Shown piece after piece: positions 54,629 to 61,930 of a DNA stretch of 64,000 nt (its first letter is position 1; each line of letters begins with the position of its first letter). This stretch comes from Rhizophlyctis rosea (Eukaryota > Chytridiomycota > Chytridiomycetes > Rhizophlyctidales > Rhizophlyctidaceae). A program made the position numbers and the translations under genes. The DNA lies in assembly GCA_027596075.1 (NCBI GenBank), contig JADGJC010000117.1:51062-115061 (forward strand), written 5' to 3'. The notes under the pieces were generated by a model. It made no database searches and was not told the origin of the DNA. It saw only the letters and a program-made list of their open reading frames with translations.

Positions 54629-55381
54629 ATGTGTCAGTATGTCAGGATGGCGTATGTACCCGAGAAAGTTGCCAAAACAAAACTTGCGGTGCATGGCAAC
54701 ACCCTGCGCGGCTGGGCGCGCTCGGGTAAGATTGAGCATGTCCGGACCCCAGGTGGAAAGAGATTGTACAACATCGACAAATTCGAGCAAAAGTCCTTGC
54801 AGCCCGCCACAATGGAGTCCAGAGCTGGACCAAAGCCCTTCGCCTACTGTAGGGTCTCATCGGCCAACCAGCGTGATGACCTTGAACGACAGGTTTCCTT
54901 CATGCAGGAGAAGTACCCTGGCCATGAGGTCATTACCGACATCGCCTCCGGGCTCAACTTCAAACGTCGCGGCCTTCAAACCCTTTTGGACCTCTCTTTC
55001 CGCGGATTGGTCAGCGAAATTGCCATTGCCCATAAGGACAGACTATGCCGGTTCTCCTTCGACCTCCTGGAGTGGATCTTCAAGCAGCATTCCGTCAAAC
55101 TCGTGGTTCTCAATCCTGCAAGCGGGGATCCCACTGACGACCTTTCCACAGATCTCCTTTCCGTCGTCCATGTCTTTTCCTGCCGAATCAACGGAAGGAG
55201 GAAATACCGGAAGAAGGTCAAAGAAGTCCCTAGAGGGAAAGGTGGGAATGGTAGCGAAAAAGATCCGACTGTATCCCTCACCTCGGGACAAGAAGACCAT
55301 ACTCGCCTGGTTTCACGCGGCACGGAAGACTTACAACCTGGCATTGGAGATGGTGAAAGAAGGGAAGTTCAAACCGCTTGA
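54629..55381 (+). CDS. IS607-family serine recombinase (TnpA)
   Basis: ATG 54629 or 54647 (MAYVPEKV). Residues 1-50 form the MerR-like helix-turn-helix (TLRGWARSGKIEHVRTPGGKRLYNIDKF), the catalytic domain follows with the nucleophilic Ser in YCRVSSANQ, then DLERQVSFMQ, DIASGLNFKRRGLQTLL, AHKDRLCRFSFDLLEW and DDLSTDLLSVVHVFSCRINGRRKY, all IS607 landmarks. It should act as a dimer or tetramer and insert or excise the element. The last 60 or so residues after RRKYRK read through into the start of the downstream nuclease gene in another frame, so the real stop was probably lost; the fold appears complete. Confidence 0.85.
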   Translation: MCQYVRMAYVPEKVAKTKLAVHGNTLRGWARSGKIEHVRTPGGKRLYNIDKFEQKSLQPATMESRAGPKPFAYCRVSSANQRDDLERQVSFMQEKYPGHEVITDIASGLNFKRRGLQTLLDLSFRGLVSEIAIAHKDRLCRFSFDLLEWIFKQHSVKLVVLNPASGDPTDDLSTDLLSVVHVFSCRINGRRKYRKKVKEVPRGKGGNGSEKDPTVSLTSGQEDHTRLVSRGTEDLQPGIGDGERREVQTA

Positions 55382-56410
55382 GTTCGACCGGCTCCGATGG
55401 AGGTGGGTCACCGATAAGCAGCTTGGTCATCGGCACAAGTGGTTGACCGGGACTCCTTCAAAGATTAGGGCCGGGGCTGTCCGAGAACTATGTGACACAT
55501 ATGAAAGCAATTTTAAAAAGAAAAAGTTGGAACCAAAGCATGTCTTCGATATCTCCTTCAGACGTAAAAGAGGTCCACAGAGCATTTCTCTGCAGAAGGA
55601 CAGCTTCGTCAAGCAAAAGAAGCCAGGAAAGCCTTGGTTATTCCCATCTTTTCTGAAGGACGATATTGAGGCGTCGCCACACATCGAACATGACGCTCTT
55701 CTGACATGACTGCCGGTTGACCTTGAGTGTGTGTGGAGAGATCTACCTCAGCGTGCCATGTGAAGCGGCTGGCGGGGAGCAGCGAGATGGCAGAAATGAA
55801 GTGATTGCGCTGGACCCAGGGGTCCGCAGGGTATTCTCCAAGCCAAGGGGTCATTGAGATTGGCAAGCATGATATCGGCAGAATCACCCGTCTGTGCTGC
55901 CGGCTGGACCGATTGATATCCAAACAGGCCACAGAGACCTCGTACCAGAAGCGGCGTCGTCTGAAGCGCGCCATGTTACGTACAAGGAGGCGCGTGAAGA
56001 ACTTGATAGCGGATTGTCACCATCGCGTCTCCAACTCCCTCCTATCACAATTCCAGACCATCATCACGCCCCCTTTCCAAGTTTCCAATATGGTACCAAA
56101 GCGAGGTAGAAGGATATCTGCGAAATCAGTACGCCAACTCCTCTCATGGTCTCATTACTCCTTCCGCCACCGGCTGATAACCAAAGCCGAGCAAGTAGGA
56201 CGGATGGTAATAGTAAATGGTGAGGAGTATACTACGAAGACCTGCTGCAGATGCGGCGATCTGACTGAGATTGGATCCGCCAAGATCTTCAAGTGTAAGT
56301 CCTGCGGAATGACCGCAGACCAAGATGCAAATGCAGCGGCGAACGCCCTCATCAAGTATCTCACTGAGCAGAGGATCCCTACCCAGGGGGCTCTCTGCGC
56401 TGCCCCCTAG
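55248..56410 (+). pseudogene. Fanzor2/TnpB-type RNA-guided nuclease, two frameshifts
   Basis: Frame 1 from ATG 55248 (MVAKKIRLYPSPRDKKTIL) has the wedge/REC start WFHAARKTYNLALEMV and KIRAGAVRELCDTYESN. Near 55700 the frame changes: SVCGEIYLSVP and then EVIALDPGVRRVFS with the RuvC-I Asp at 55813-55815. Near 55850 it changes again to VIEIGKHDIGRI, LLSWSHYSFRHRLI, VNGEEYTTKTCCRCGDL (RuvC-II Glu and first Cys pair), FKCKSCGM and DQDANAAANAL (RuvC-III Asp; usual Arg is Gln). So every catalytic element is present but not in one frame. A functional product would need error-free sequence or repair of two single-base shifts. Guide RNA would be expected at its 3' end. It may be inactive, or the assembly may be wrong. 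Confidence 0.78.
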
Positions 56411-56676
56411 GGCCCTGTTTTCCCACGAGGAGACAGTGAATACCTCCTGCAGATTGAGACACAAGGAGATCTAAAACACCATCTATAATGGCACAAACAT
56501 GTCATTTGATGGAAGCCAGTATCTTGGCACCCAAGTAGGATGTCCAAATGTCAAATGATGTCTGTATTTGGCAGGAAAATACTAGCGGTAGCTTGCTGGC
56601 CATGTCATTTTGACGCACCTTTGAATCACTGACTGCCTGAATCGGTGACAGATCTCCTCCTGGAATTGTCGTGGCG

Positions 56677-57237
56677 TCATACAGTGTAGGTGTACGTACC
56701 CGACCACAAGAACTTCCCCTCACGCACAGCACCGAGTCTCGCGGTATCATTCGCGGCAACGATAGAGAACTTGAAGTTTGGTTTGATATCAACGCCATCC
56801 AAAGTCGCCTTGTTGACCAGCACGTCACGATTAGCTGCATCATTTTTGAAGTTAACCACGATGGTTTTCACGGGGTAATGGTCTGATGAAAGGTCAAAAA
56901 TCTTTGTGACAAAAGTGGTGGGAGGTCGAGATTCAGAGAGGATCACCTTGCCATTGACGCTGACGTCGAACTGCTCGTCACCAGACACGCCCCTGTACTC
57001 AAGAACCAAAACGTTGGCATTTGGTTTCAAAACTTCCGCCTGGACGGTGGTCTGTGTTGGAGCGGGGTTGGAGTTTGCCGACAGGGATGAAGCGGGTGAC
57101 GACGTCGGTGATGGGGTTGATGTAGAGCTGGGTGTCGGGGTCGATGTAGAGCTGGGTGACGAGGTCGATGTAGAGCTCAGTGACGGGGTCGACGTGATGC
57201 GCGCTGAGGGGAAGGATACGAGCCCGAGGCGCCAAAG
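56677..57237 (-). pseudogene. CBM36/60-like carbohydrate-binding module with Ser/Thr/Pro linker, 5' truncated
   Basis: Minus-strand frame of about 185 codons. The C-terminal 110 residues (VLVLEYRGVSGDEQFDVSVNGK, HYPVKTIVVNFKND, NKATLDGVDIK) have the pattern of calcium-dependent xylan-binding modules CBM36/60. The preceding 55 residues are PSSTSTP repeats typical of linkers in secreted fungal carbohydrate enzymes. The frame is stopped upstream by TGA at about 57262 and no ATG lies in between, so the catalytic domain or signal peptide is missing. Perhaps a captured host fragment. Confidence 0.5.
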
Positions 57238-57330
57238 AACGTCCCACGCTTCATTCTTACGTCTATCTCACTTGCCAGAAAATGTTTTCACTGGATTGAC
57301 CGCATATTCACCCTATGAGCTTGCGTTAGG

Positions 57331-58296
57331 CTATTGCTTCTCTTTACGCGCAGAGGAGCGTCTCCTGTTCCCATCCATTGCCCTCCCCGCTTTTGCTACC
57401 GCCACCGCGACCGCATATGCAAAATCGGGCGGGAAACTGTTTCCGATCATGGTAGCGAGCGAGTTTTTCGTTCCTGTATGGGTATCAAAGTAACCTTTAG
57501 GAAAAGTCTGTAGGGCGGCATTCTCCATGGGCGTGAACTGCCGGATCAGTTTCCGCTCGGCGGAGATGAGCCAATGGAAGTGGGAGGTGATTGTGAATGA
57601 GATGTCACGTGCCAGCTCTCGGACTTGGCAATTACGTAGCTGTTCTTTCCACCCTTTGGGGTAAATGTTAGAGTTCCCCTGGTACTTGGCCCCTTCGTGG
57701 TTCTTGATGTAGTGGAGAGCTAGTTTTGCGGGGCGCGGAGGTGGAAGACACTTCATGAGGTCGAAATTGCTACCTATCGAACGGCACCTTGTCTGTCGAA
57801 TCCCATACTCGTTCATGCGGACGACATTGTGGAAAATGGCGCCTTTGTCAAGGATGGCTGTGACTTTGGGATGCGTGACCTGTTCGATTGTCCACGTGTA
57901 CTTAAATACCTTCCGTCTCCTTGCCGCTTCTGCTGGGATTACCTCCCTGAGAAATTTCAAAATCCACCTCACGAGGGTCATGCCCTTTTCCGGGTCACGG
58001 TGAGCTGCATTGAGGGTGGTTATCAGCTGGCAGGGTGGGCTTGCGTGGATGTGAATTTGATCGGCCCTTGTGACCCCCGCTCCGTTAACTGCTTCAAAGA
58101 TGGCGTCGAGCAACTGCTTCTCTGTCCGCTTTCCCAAGACCATTTGTTTGTGAAGGCAGGCCGGGTGGTTCGCCGCGTGCATATTGAGCGCTTCCTCCCA
58201 GTTGTCCACGCCAAGGAGTACGGCCGCCCCTCGCATCTTGGAGAAGCCTGTGCTGAACCCACCCGCCCCGCAAAAGAGGTCGACCAAGTAAATCAT
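57331..58296 (-). CDS. DNA (cytosine-5) methyltransferase (321 aa)
   Basis: ATG start. Motif I DLFCGAGGFSTGF near residue 6, motif IV ASPPCQ near 88 with the catalytic Cys, motif VI as TWTIEQV (ENV is usual), motif VIII GIRQTRCRSIG, and C-terminal TPMENAALQTFP and TMIGNSFPP (motifs IX-X). Order and size match single-domain C5 methyltransferases of bacteria, phages and giant viruses rather than the large eukaryotic DNMTs. Target sequence unknown. The gene begins 2 bases after the stop of the F-box/zinc gene, as in compact virus operon-like clusters. No frameshift, so it is one of the best-preserved insert genes. Confidence 0.88.
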   Translation of the reverse strand: MIYLVDLFCGAGGFSTGFSKMRGAAVLLGVDNWEEALNMHAANHPACLHKQMVLGKRTEKQLLDAIFEAVNGAGVTRADQIHIHASPPCQLITTLNAAHRDPEKGMTLVRWILKFLREVIPAEAARRRKVFKYTWTIEQVTHPKVTAILDKGAIFHNVVRMNEYGIRQTRCRSIGSNFDLMKCLPPPRPAKLALHYIKNHEGAKYQGNSNIYPKGWKEQLRNCQVRELARDISFTITSHFHWLISAERKLIRQFTPMENAALQTFPKGYFDTHTGTKNSLATMIGNSFPPDFAYAVAVAVAKAGRAMDGNRRRSSARKEKQ

Positions 58297-58298
58297 CC

Positions 58299-58871
58299 TT
58301 ATTCTAACAAGGCTTCATCTATTTTATTCCCACCCACGTCGGGGAGCTCCTTGACTAGACACCGTAGGAACAGCTCACGTGGTATGGGTAGGTAGAAGCG
58401 ATACATGAGTGAAGCCCTGAAGCGACTCATGAGGTTGATACCCAGCCCTTCGGATGCCGCGCGGAGTCGCCCGGCCCTTTCTCGGCAATCTTCTGCTCGC
58501 TGCTCATACCTCCTGTGGGGGCATTCCGCATGGCAGGCGCTCCCCCAGCAGTTCCTTCCCATGCTCATCTGCGCGCGGCGTGCCCAGTAATCGTATCCAT
58601 CACAGATGTTGCAGATCTTTTGCCTAACGAGAGGTGACCAATTTAGTCTTGCAAGGCAAATCTCACAATACTCTGGACATGCGATCAACCATTTGGTACA
58701 CCAGCTCTTCGTTCTCTTCCTTTTCACCCTTACGCCCTGGCAATGAGCCCTGGCGATGCTCTCGCAGGCGGCGGCCGCCAGTATCGACTCGTCATCGAGA
58801 GCATTGCCAATTCCTGGGCCCACAACAGGGGGACGATGTGATGTAAAATGTCCTGCATGACGTCGTACCAT
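58299..58871 (-). pseudogene. F-box plus Cys-rich zinc-binding protein, frameshifted near its start
   Basis: From ATG 58858 the frame reads MQDILHHIVPLLWAQELAMLSMTSRYW, a good F-box beginning. The body is in the other frame (open from ATG 58871): ILAAAACESIARAH, CPEYCEICLARLNWS, KICNICDGYDYWARR and ACHAECPHRRYEQRAEDCRERAGRL. The two frames meet near 58790, so one indel separates the F-box from the body. The Cys pairs CEICL and CNICD look like a zinc ribbon seen in some giant-virus F-box proteins. Whether 58871 start is used to give an F-box-less product is unknown. Confidence 0.55.
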
Positions 58872-58896
58872 AGTATTCGGCCATAAAAATGGCTTA

Positions 58897-58911
58897 TATG
58901 TATATTATATT
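58897..58911 (-). promoter_or_regulatory. TATA-like box before the F-box/zinc gene
   Basis: AATATAATATACATA on the minus strand, 26-40 bases before ATG 58871. Confidence 0.4.
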
Positions 58912-59291
58912 CCGGGCCCATCTCCCCAAATGCTGTGCAGTCAAGCCGGGCGAGGAGAGATGTTGAGAGACGTATATAGGCGGAAGGCTATCATTATTTG
59001 AAAGTACCAGGCCTTCGTCTTGAAATCTACATCCATACAAAGTGGGCGGCAGCCCGGTAAAGACAAAGCTGATCGAGTACATCCGCAGACTCGGTCTTGA
59101 TCGCCCATTTTCAGTAGTATACATGTACTACGATGTTTACGGACAACGAACCGTACATTTTTACTGATCCCTCATGAGGAAGCCTTCCAAAGTATGGTAA
59201 GTGAGTGTCTACTCTGACGCAGCCCACAGCCCTCACTGTTGCGCATCGATGTTATGCAAACTCTATAAAGGTGTACACCGTTATCAAGATC

Positions 59292-60167
59292 ATGAAGCAG
59301 CAGGCTTTGATTTTGCTTTGGTTCTTGACAAAGTGGATGGGCGTCTCAACCTTCGGACGGACAGGCCACTACGTGATTGGTGAAGCAACATCGCAACTCG
59401 TGGCGAATGGCACACTTGCGTATATTGCTGATGAAGGCTACTTTGAAGCCTTTAAGAATTCGTGGGGTCTCTCGTCAATAGAAGCAGACAATTTCAAACG
59501 CCGTCTGGCGTTGCGCTGGACTAAAACCTGGCATTTTTGGAATCCGGACGACGACCCCCCTACCAAGTGCCCCGGAGTACGCGGCTGGAACGAAACTAAG
59601 GGTGGCAATGTCCTCAAGGGCATGGAGCGCTTTTCAAACCTTCTCATCACGGGAAAGGGTCAGGCCTTCTCTGCGCTCCTCCTGGTTCACTTCTTGCAGG
59701 AGATCTGGCAACCGCTCCACGTCTCAAAGAAGGCTCACGGAGGCAACGATGTCACCGTCACTTACCGAGGCCGCCGCGTTAATCTACACCGCTTGTGGGA
59801 TTCGGTTCTCGTCCAAGAGCTCGCCGACCGTGCAGGCGGGACGGACGCGCTGATCAAAGAAATCGTCGATACAGCGGAACCGAGGTTTTGCGCGGCGCGC
59901 AGGTTGACCGACGGCTCGTGGATGGACGACGTCGTTGCCAAAGCGAACGAGAACCACCACTTGAACTGCAAAATCGTATGGGTTGACGAGCTCCGGACTC
60001 CTGAGCATCTCTTGCCTGTCATGCACGGCCTCCTGGTGGAAGCCGCCCGGTTTTCCGCTTGTCACTGGGACTGGCTCGCATATGCAGCCCGCGCGCGGCA
60101 AATCAGAAAGGCGGCGGGTCTGACCTGGTCTGCTGAAAAATTGGTCCACCAAGGGAGACGTAAATAA
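59292..60167 (+). CDS. S1/P1-type zinc-dependent nuclease (291 aa), secreted
   Basis: ATG 59292 gives MKQQALILLWFLTKWMGVSTFG, a signal-peptide-like start; the frame is open upstream only without ATG. Family landmarks: GRTGHYVIGEATSQL (first GH), IADEG, TWHFWNPDDD-type segment, HFLQEIWQPLHVS and GGNDVTVTYRGRRVNLHRLWD. These provide the His and Asp residues that hold three zinc ions. In the family the Trp before GHxxV is the mature N-terminus; here Gly-Arg-Thr-Gly replaces the usual WGxxGH and the Asp of GDxHQPLH is Glu-Ile-Trp, so activity may differ. Such enzymes degrade single-stranded nucleic acids in the secretory pathway. Intronless; may be viral or a captured host gene. Confidence 0.78.
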   Translation: MKQQALILLWFLTKWMGVSTFGRTGHYVIGEATSQLVANGTLAYIADEGYFEAFKNSWGLSSIEADNFKRRLALRWTKTWHFWNPDDDPPTKCPGVRGWNETKGGNVLKGMERFSNLLITGKGQAFSALLLVHFLQEIWQPLHVSKKAHGGNDVTVTYRGRRVNLHRLWDSVLVQELADRAGGTDALIKEIVDTAEPRFCAARRLTDGSWMDDVVAKANENHHLNCKIVWVDELRTPEHLLPVMHGLLVEAARFSACHWDWLAYAARARQIRKAAGLTWSAEKLVHQGRRK

Positions 60168-60191
60168 ACACTTCATGCAAGCCGTAACCAC

Positions 60192-60521
60192 ATGTGGCAC
60201 ATCTACACGTTACGGAGCCTGGTACTCATGTTCCGAAGGGACATCATGCTCTCAGAATATCGCACAAGGGTCAAGCGCTTTGTGGAGGAGCGTTTTCGTT
60301 ATCGCCCGAAAATCAGGAAACATGATGATGGTATGTTCCCGGCCTATCGTGTGAGATTGAGGGTCGGGCGGTGGTGTCGGGCGTGTGGTTTCCCGATGTA
60401 CAAATGCACCAGACATACATCCAGGCGGGGCATCATCATATATTTGGGGGATACCAACAAGCCCTGGATCTGTGCATTGGTGCCTCATTACCCCCGATAC
60501 AGTGTGTGGCGTGGAGACTGA
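60192..60521 (+). CDS. Hypothetical basic protein with Cys pair (109 aa)
   Basis: ATG start (MWHIYTLRSLVLMF) 24 bases after the nuclease stop. Arg-rich middle (YRTRVKRFVEERFRYRPK), then RACGFPMYKCTRHTSRRGIIIYLGD, where two Cys and a His could bind zinc. No family recognised. Intronless; part of the insert's plus-strand cluster with the nuclease and primase. Confidence 0.45.
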   Translation: MWHIYTLRSLVLMFRRDIMLSEYRTRVKRFVEERFRYRPKIRKHDDGMFPAYRVRLRVGRWCRACGFPMYKCTRHTSRRGIIIYLGDTNKPWICALVPHYPRYSVWRGD

Positions 60522-60551
60522 ATTAGAGCCAATGGGCTTCAACGGCTATCC

Positions 60552-61600
60552 TTGCTCCGTCAGACAGGACATCCCTCCACGGCCTCGGCGGAGGCGACGC
60601 GCCGGAAAAACGACCCGACGTTCACTCACAACGAATACTTCAAAGGGGAGACGCTCGTCCGGCCGTACTACGATTGGGACGCGAAGCTCGCTCCAGGGAC
60701 CACGGATGAAGAGTTCCAGCAGCGCATTGCGGAGCACAAAGAGGAGTTCACCCGCCTTGTTGACAGATTGCACCCCGGTGATGAGAAGGAGTACGCTTCA
60801 AGGCATGGCATCGTCAAGGTCAAGCAGGGCAAGGGGGCGCCCATCCAGGTGAAGAAGGTCTCCCACCGATGTTGGGTCATGGGGAAGAAGATCCGGTGTC
60901 GTGACATCCCGGTGAGGGCCCGCCGGATCCTGGGGTTGGGTGCGAAGGAGAACCACAAGCACCTCGATTTGACAGTCTATAAGGATGCCGAACAGCTTTT
61001 ATCTGCGCCACATGCGTGCAAGGATACGGATGTGGTGAAACGGCATCTCCGCCCTGCGGACCCGCGGACAAGCCCAGGTACTCTCCTGGTCCAGAACGTC
61101 GGGCCAAATGATGTCTTGGTTGAGGAGACAGGGACGGTCGGGGCGTTGGCGGCGGTGGTGAAGAGGGGCTGGGGGCGGCCGCGGAAGGATGCACCCTCCT
61201 TCTGCCCTGGCCGAAGTGATTCAAGCGCTGGAGGCGGGGCAAAGGGGAAGATGGTAGGGGAGGGTGAGTGGGACCAGGTGAAGGACAAGGAGGTTCTCTC
61301 CGGCCTTGACTATGTGGAGGTCTTGCAGGACGCGAGCGATTGCTTTGGTCGTGAGTTTCGCATGCAGGAGACCCTGTCCTCCATCATCGTCATTGGGCAG
61401 AAGACTTGCTTCATCTTTCCGACCAGGGACCGTTGGTGCATCTTGAAGGTCAGCGCGGTGGCAAACATGAGAGTAACAATCCCTACCTGAAGCTCACTCC
61501 TGCCGATCCCATTACCCACGTTGAGGATGCCAGATACAGCTGCGTCCCCACCCACATCAAGTCGCACCGAAGGGCTTGCCATACCGACCCAAGGTTGTCA
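60552..61600 (+). pseudogene. PrimPol/UL52-type archaeo-eukaryotic primase, frameshifted and 3' truncated
   Basis: The frame 60552-61490 has LVRPYYDWDAKL near residue 35 (the hhDhD metal site typical of viral AEP primases), KKVSHRCWVMGKKIRCRDIP and LDLTVYKDAEQLLSAPHACK (the S-x-H/R and third metal blocks), then EFRMQETLSSIIVIGQKTCFIFPTRDRWCIL. It then leaves frame; the correct continuation is one base off and gives GGKHESNNPYLKL. WCI followed by HxSNNPYL is the zinc-knuckle signature of PrimPol and herpes UL52-like primases. After about 61500 the sequence becomes fiber-like on the other strand, so the last Cys pair and any helicase part are lost. No ATG in the main frame: an ATG at 60532 (MGFNGYPCSV) is in another frame, so a further frameshift near the N-terminus is likely. 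Confidence 0.7.
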
Positions 61601-61715
61601 TTGGACAAACACATCTGCGCATCACCTCCAGTATTTCCCCAAAGTATGCGCCCGCTGTTGTTCCGGTACGCTACATCGCCCGCTACAGGGTTCGTGAACC
61701 AGTGACCCGCGCTGC
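61480..61715 (-). pseudogene. Fiber-protein fragment overlapping the primase 3' end
   Basis: On the minus strand HWFTNPVAGDVAYRNNSGRI and GNTGGDAQMCLSND read from 61704 to about 61590; after a frame change, SPSVRLDVGGDAAVSGILNVGNG continues to about 61490. The pattern (I)GTxSPSxRLDVxGDAxxSGxLxVG is a hallmark of tail-fiber and giant-virus fiber proteins, different from the large repeats in the gene at 61931-64000. It points away from the primase and covers its lost end. Confidence 0.55.
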
Positions 61716-61787
61716 AGGGATGCGGGCCTAGGACGCGTCTGGTAGTTCGGACGTGTCACGTGATTGGTTAGATAGATAAACATGTGA
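61713..61787. repeat. Direct repeat, left copy (75 bp)
   Basis: TGCAGGGATGCGG to AACATGTGA; nearly identical to 63924-64000 with a 2-base indel and one substitution. In the minus-strand coding phase of the fiber gene this copy has a TAG stop (CCTAGG) where the right copy has TAC. Confidence 0.9.
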
Positions 61788-61790
61788 CTA

Positions 61791-61930
61791 ATTATGTAAT
61801 CACATCGATCGCTTACGTGTTTCTTGAGTGACATATGTGCGTGTGCGTGTGCGTGTTATGTTGTTCATTATTCAATTATCTCAATATACATCCAAACAGT
61901 TAACTTCTTGTTCATTTGAGTGTGTATTGC
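61791..61930. other. AT-rich spacer beyond the fiber stop
   Basis: Contains ATTCAATTATCTCAATATACATCC and a (GTGTGC)n short run; on the minus strand it is downstream of the fiber gene and could carry its poly(A) or transcription-stop signal. Confidence 0.35.

Larger units (their letters stand above)
54629..56470 (+). mobile_element. IS607-type element with serine recombinase and Fanzor2/TnpB nuclease (decayed)
   Basis: tnpA-like recombinase and a Fanzor2-type gene in the order and orientation typical of IS607 elements of large viruses and eukaryotes. IS607 elements lack inverted repeats and target duplications, so ends cannot be set from sequence; these bounds are those of the genes plus a short tail. 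The nuclease gene has two frameshifts. Confidence 0.75.

Noticed and set aside
56906..57493. Plus-strand Asp/Val/Gly-rich frame
   Set aside because: Antisense of the Ser/Thr/Pro linker of the minus-strand CBM fragment.
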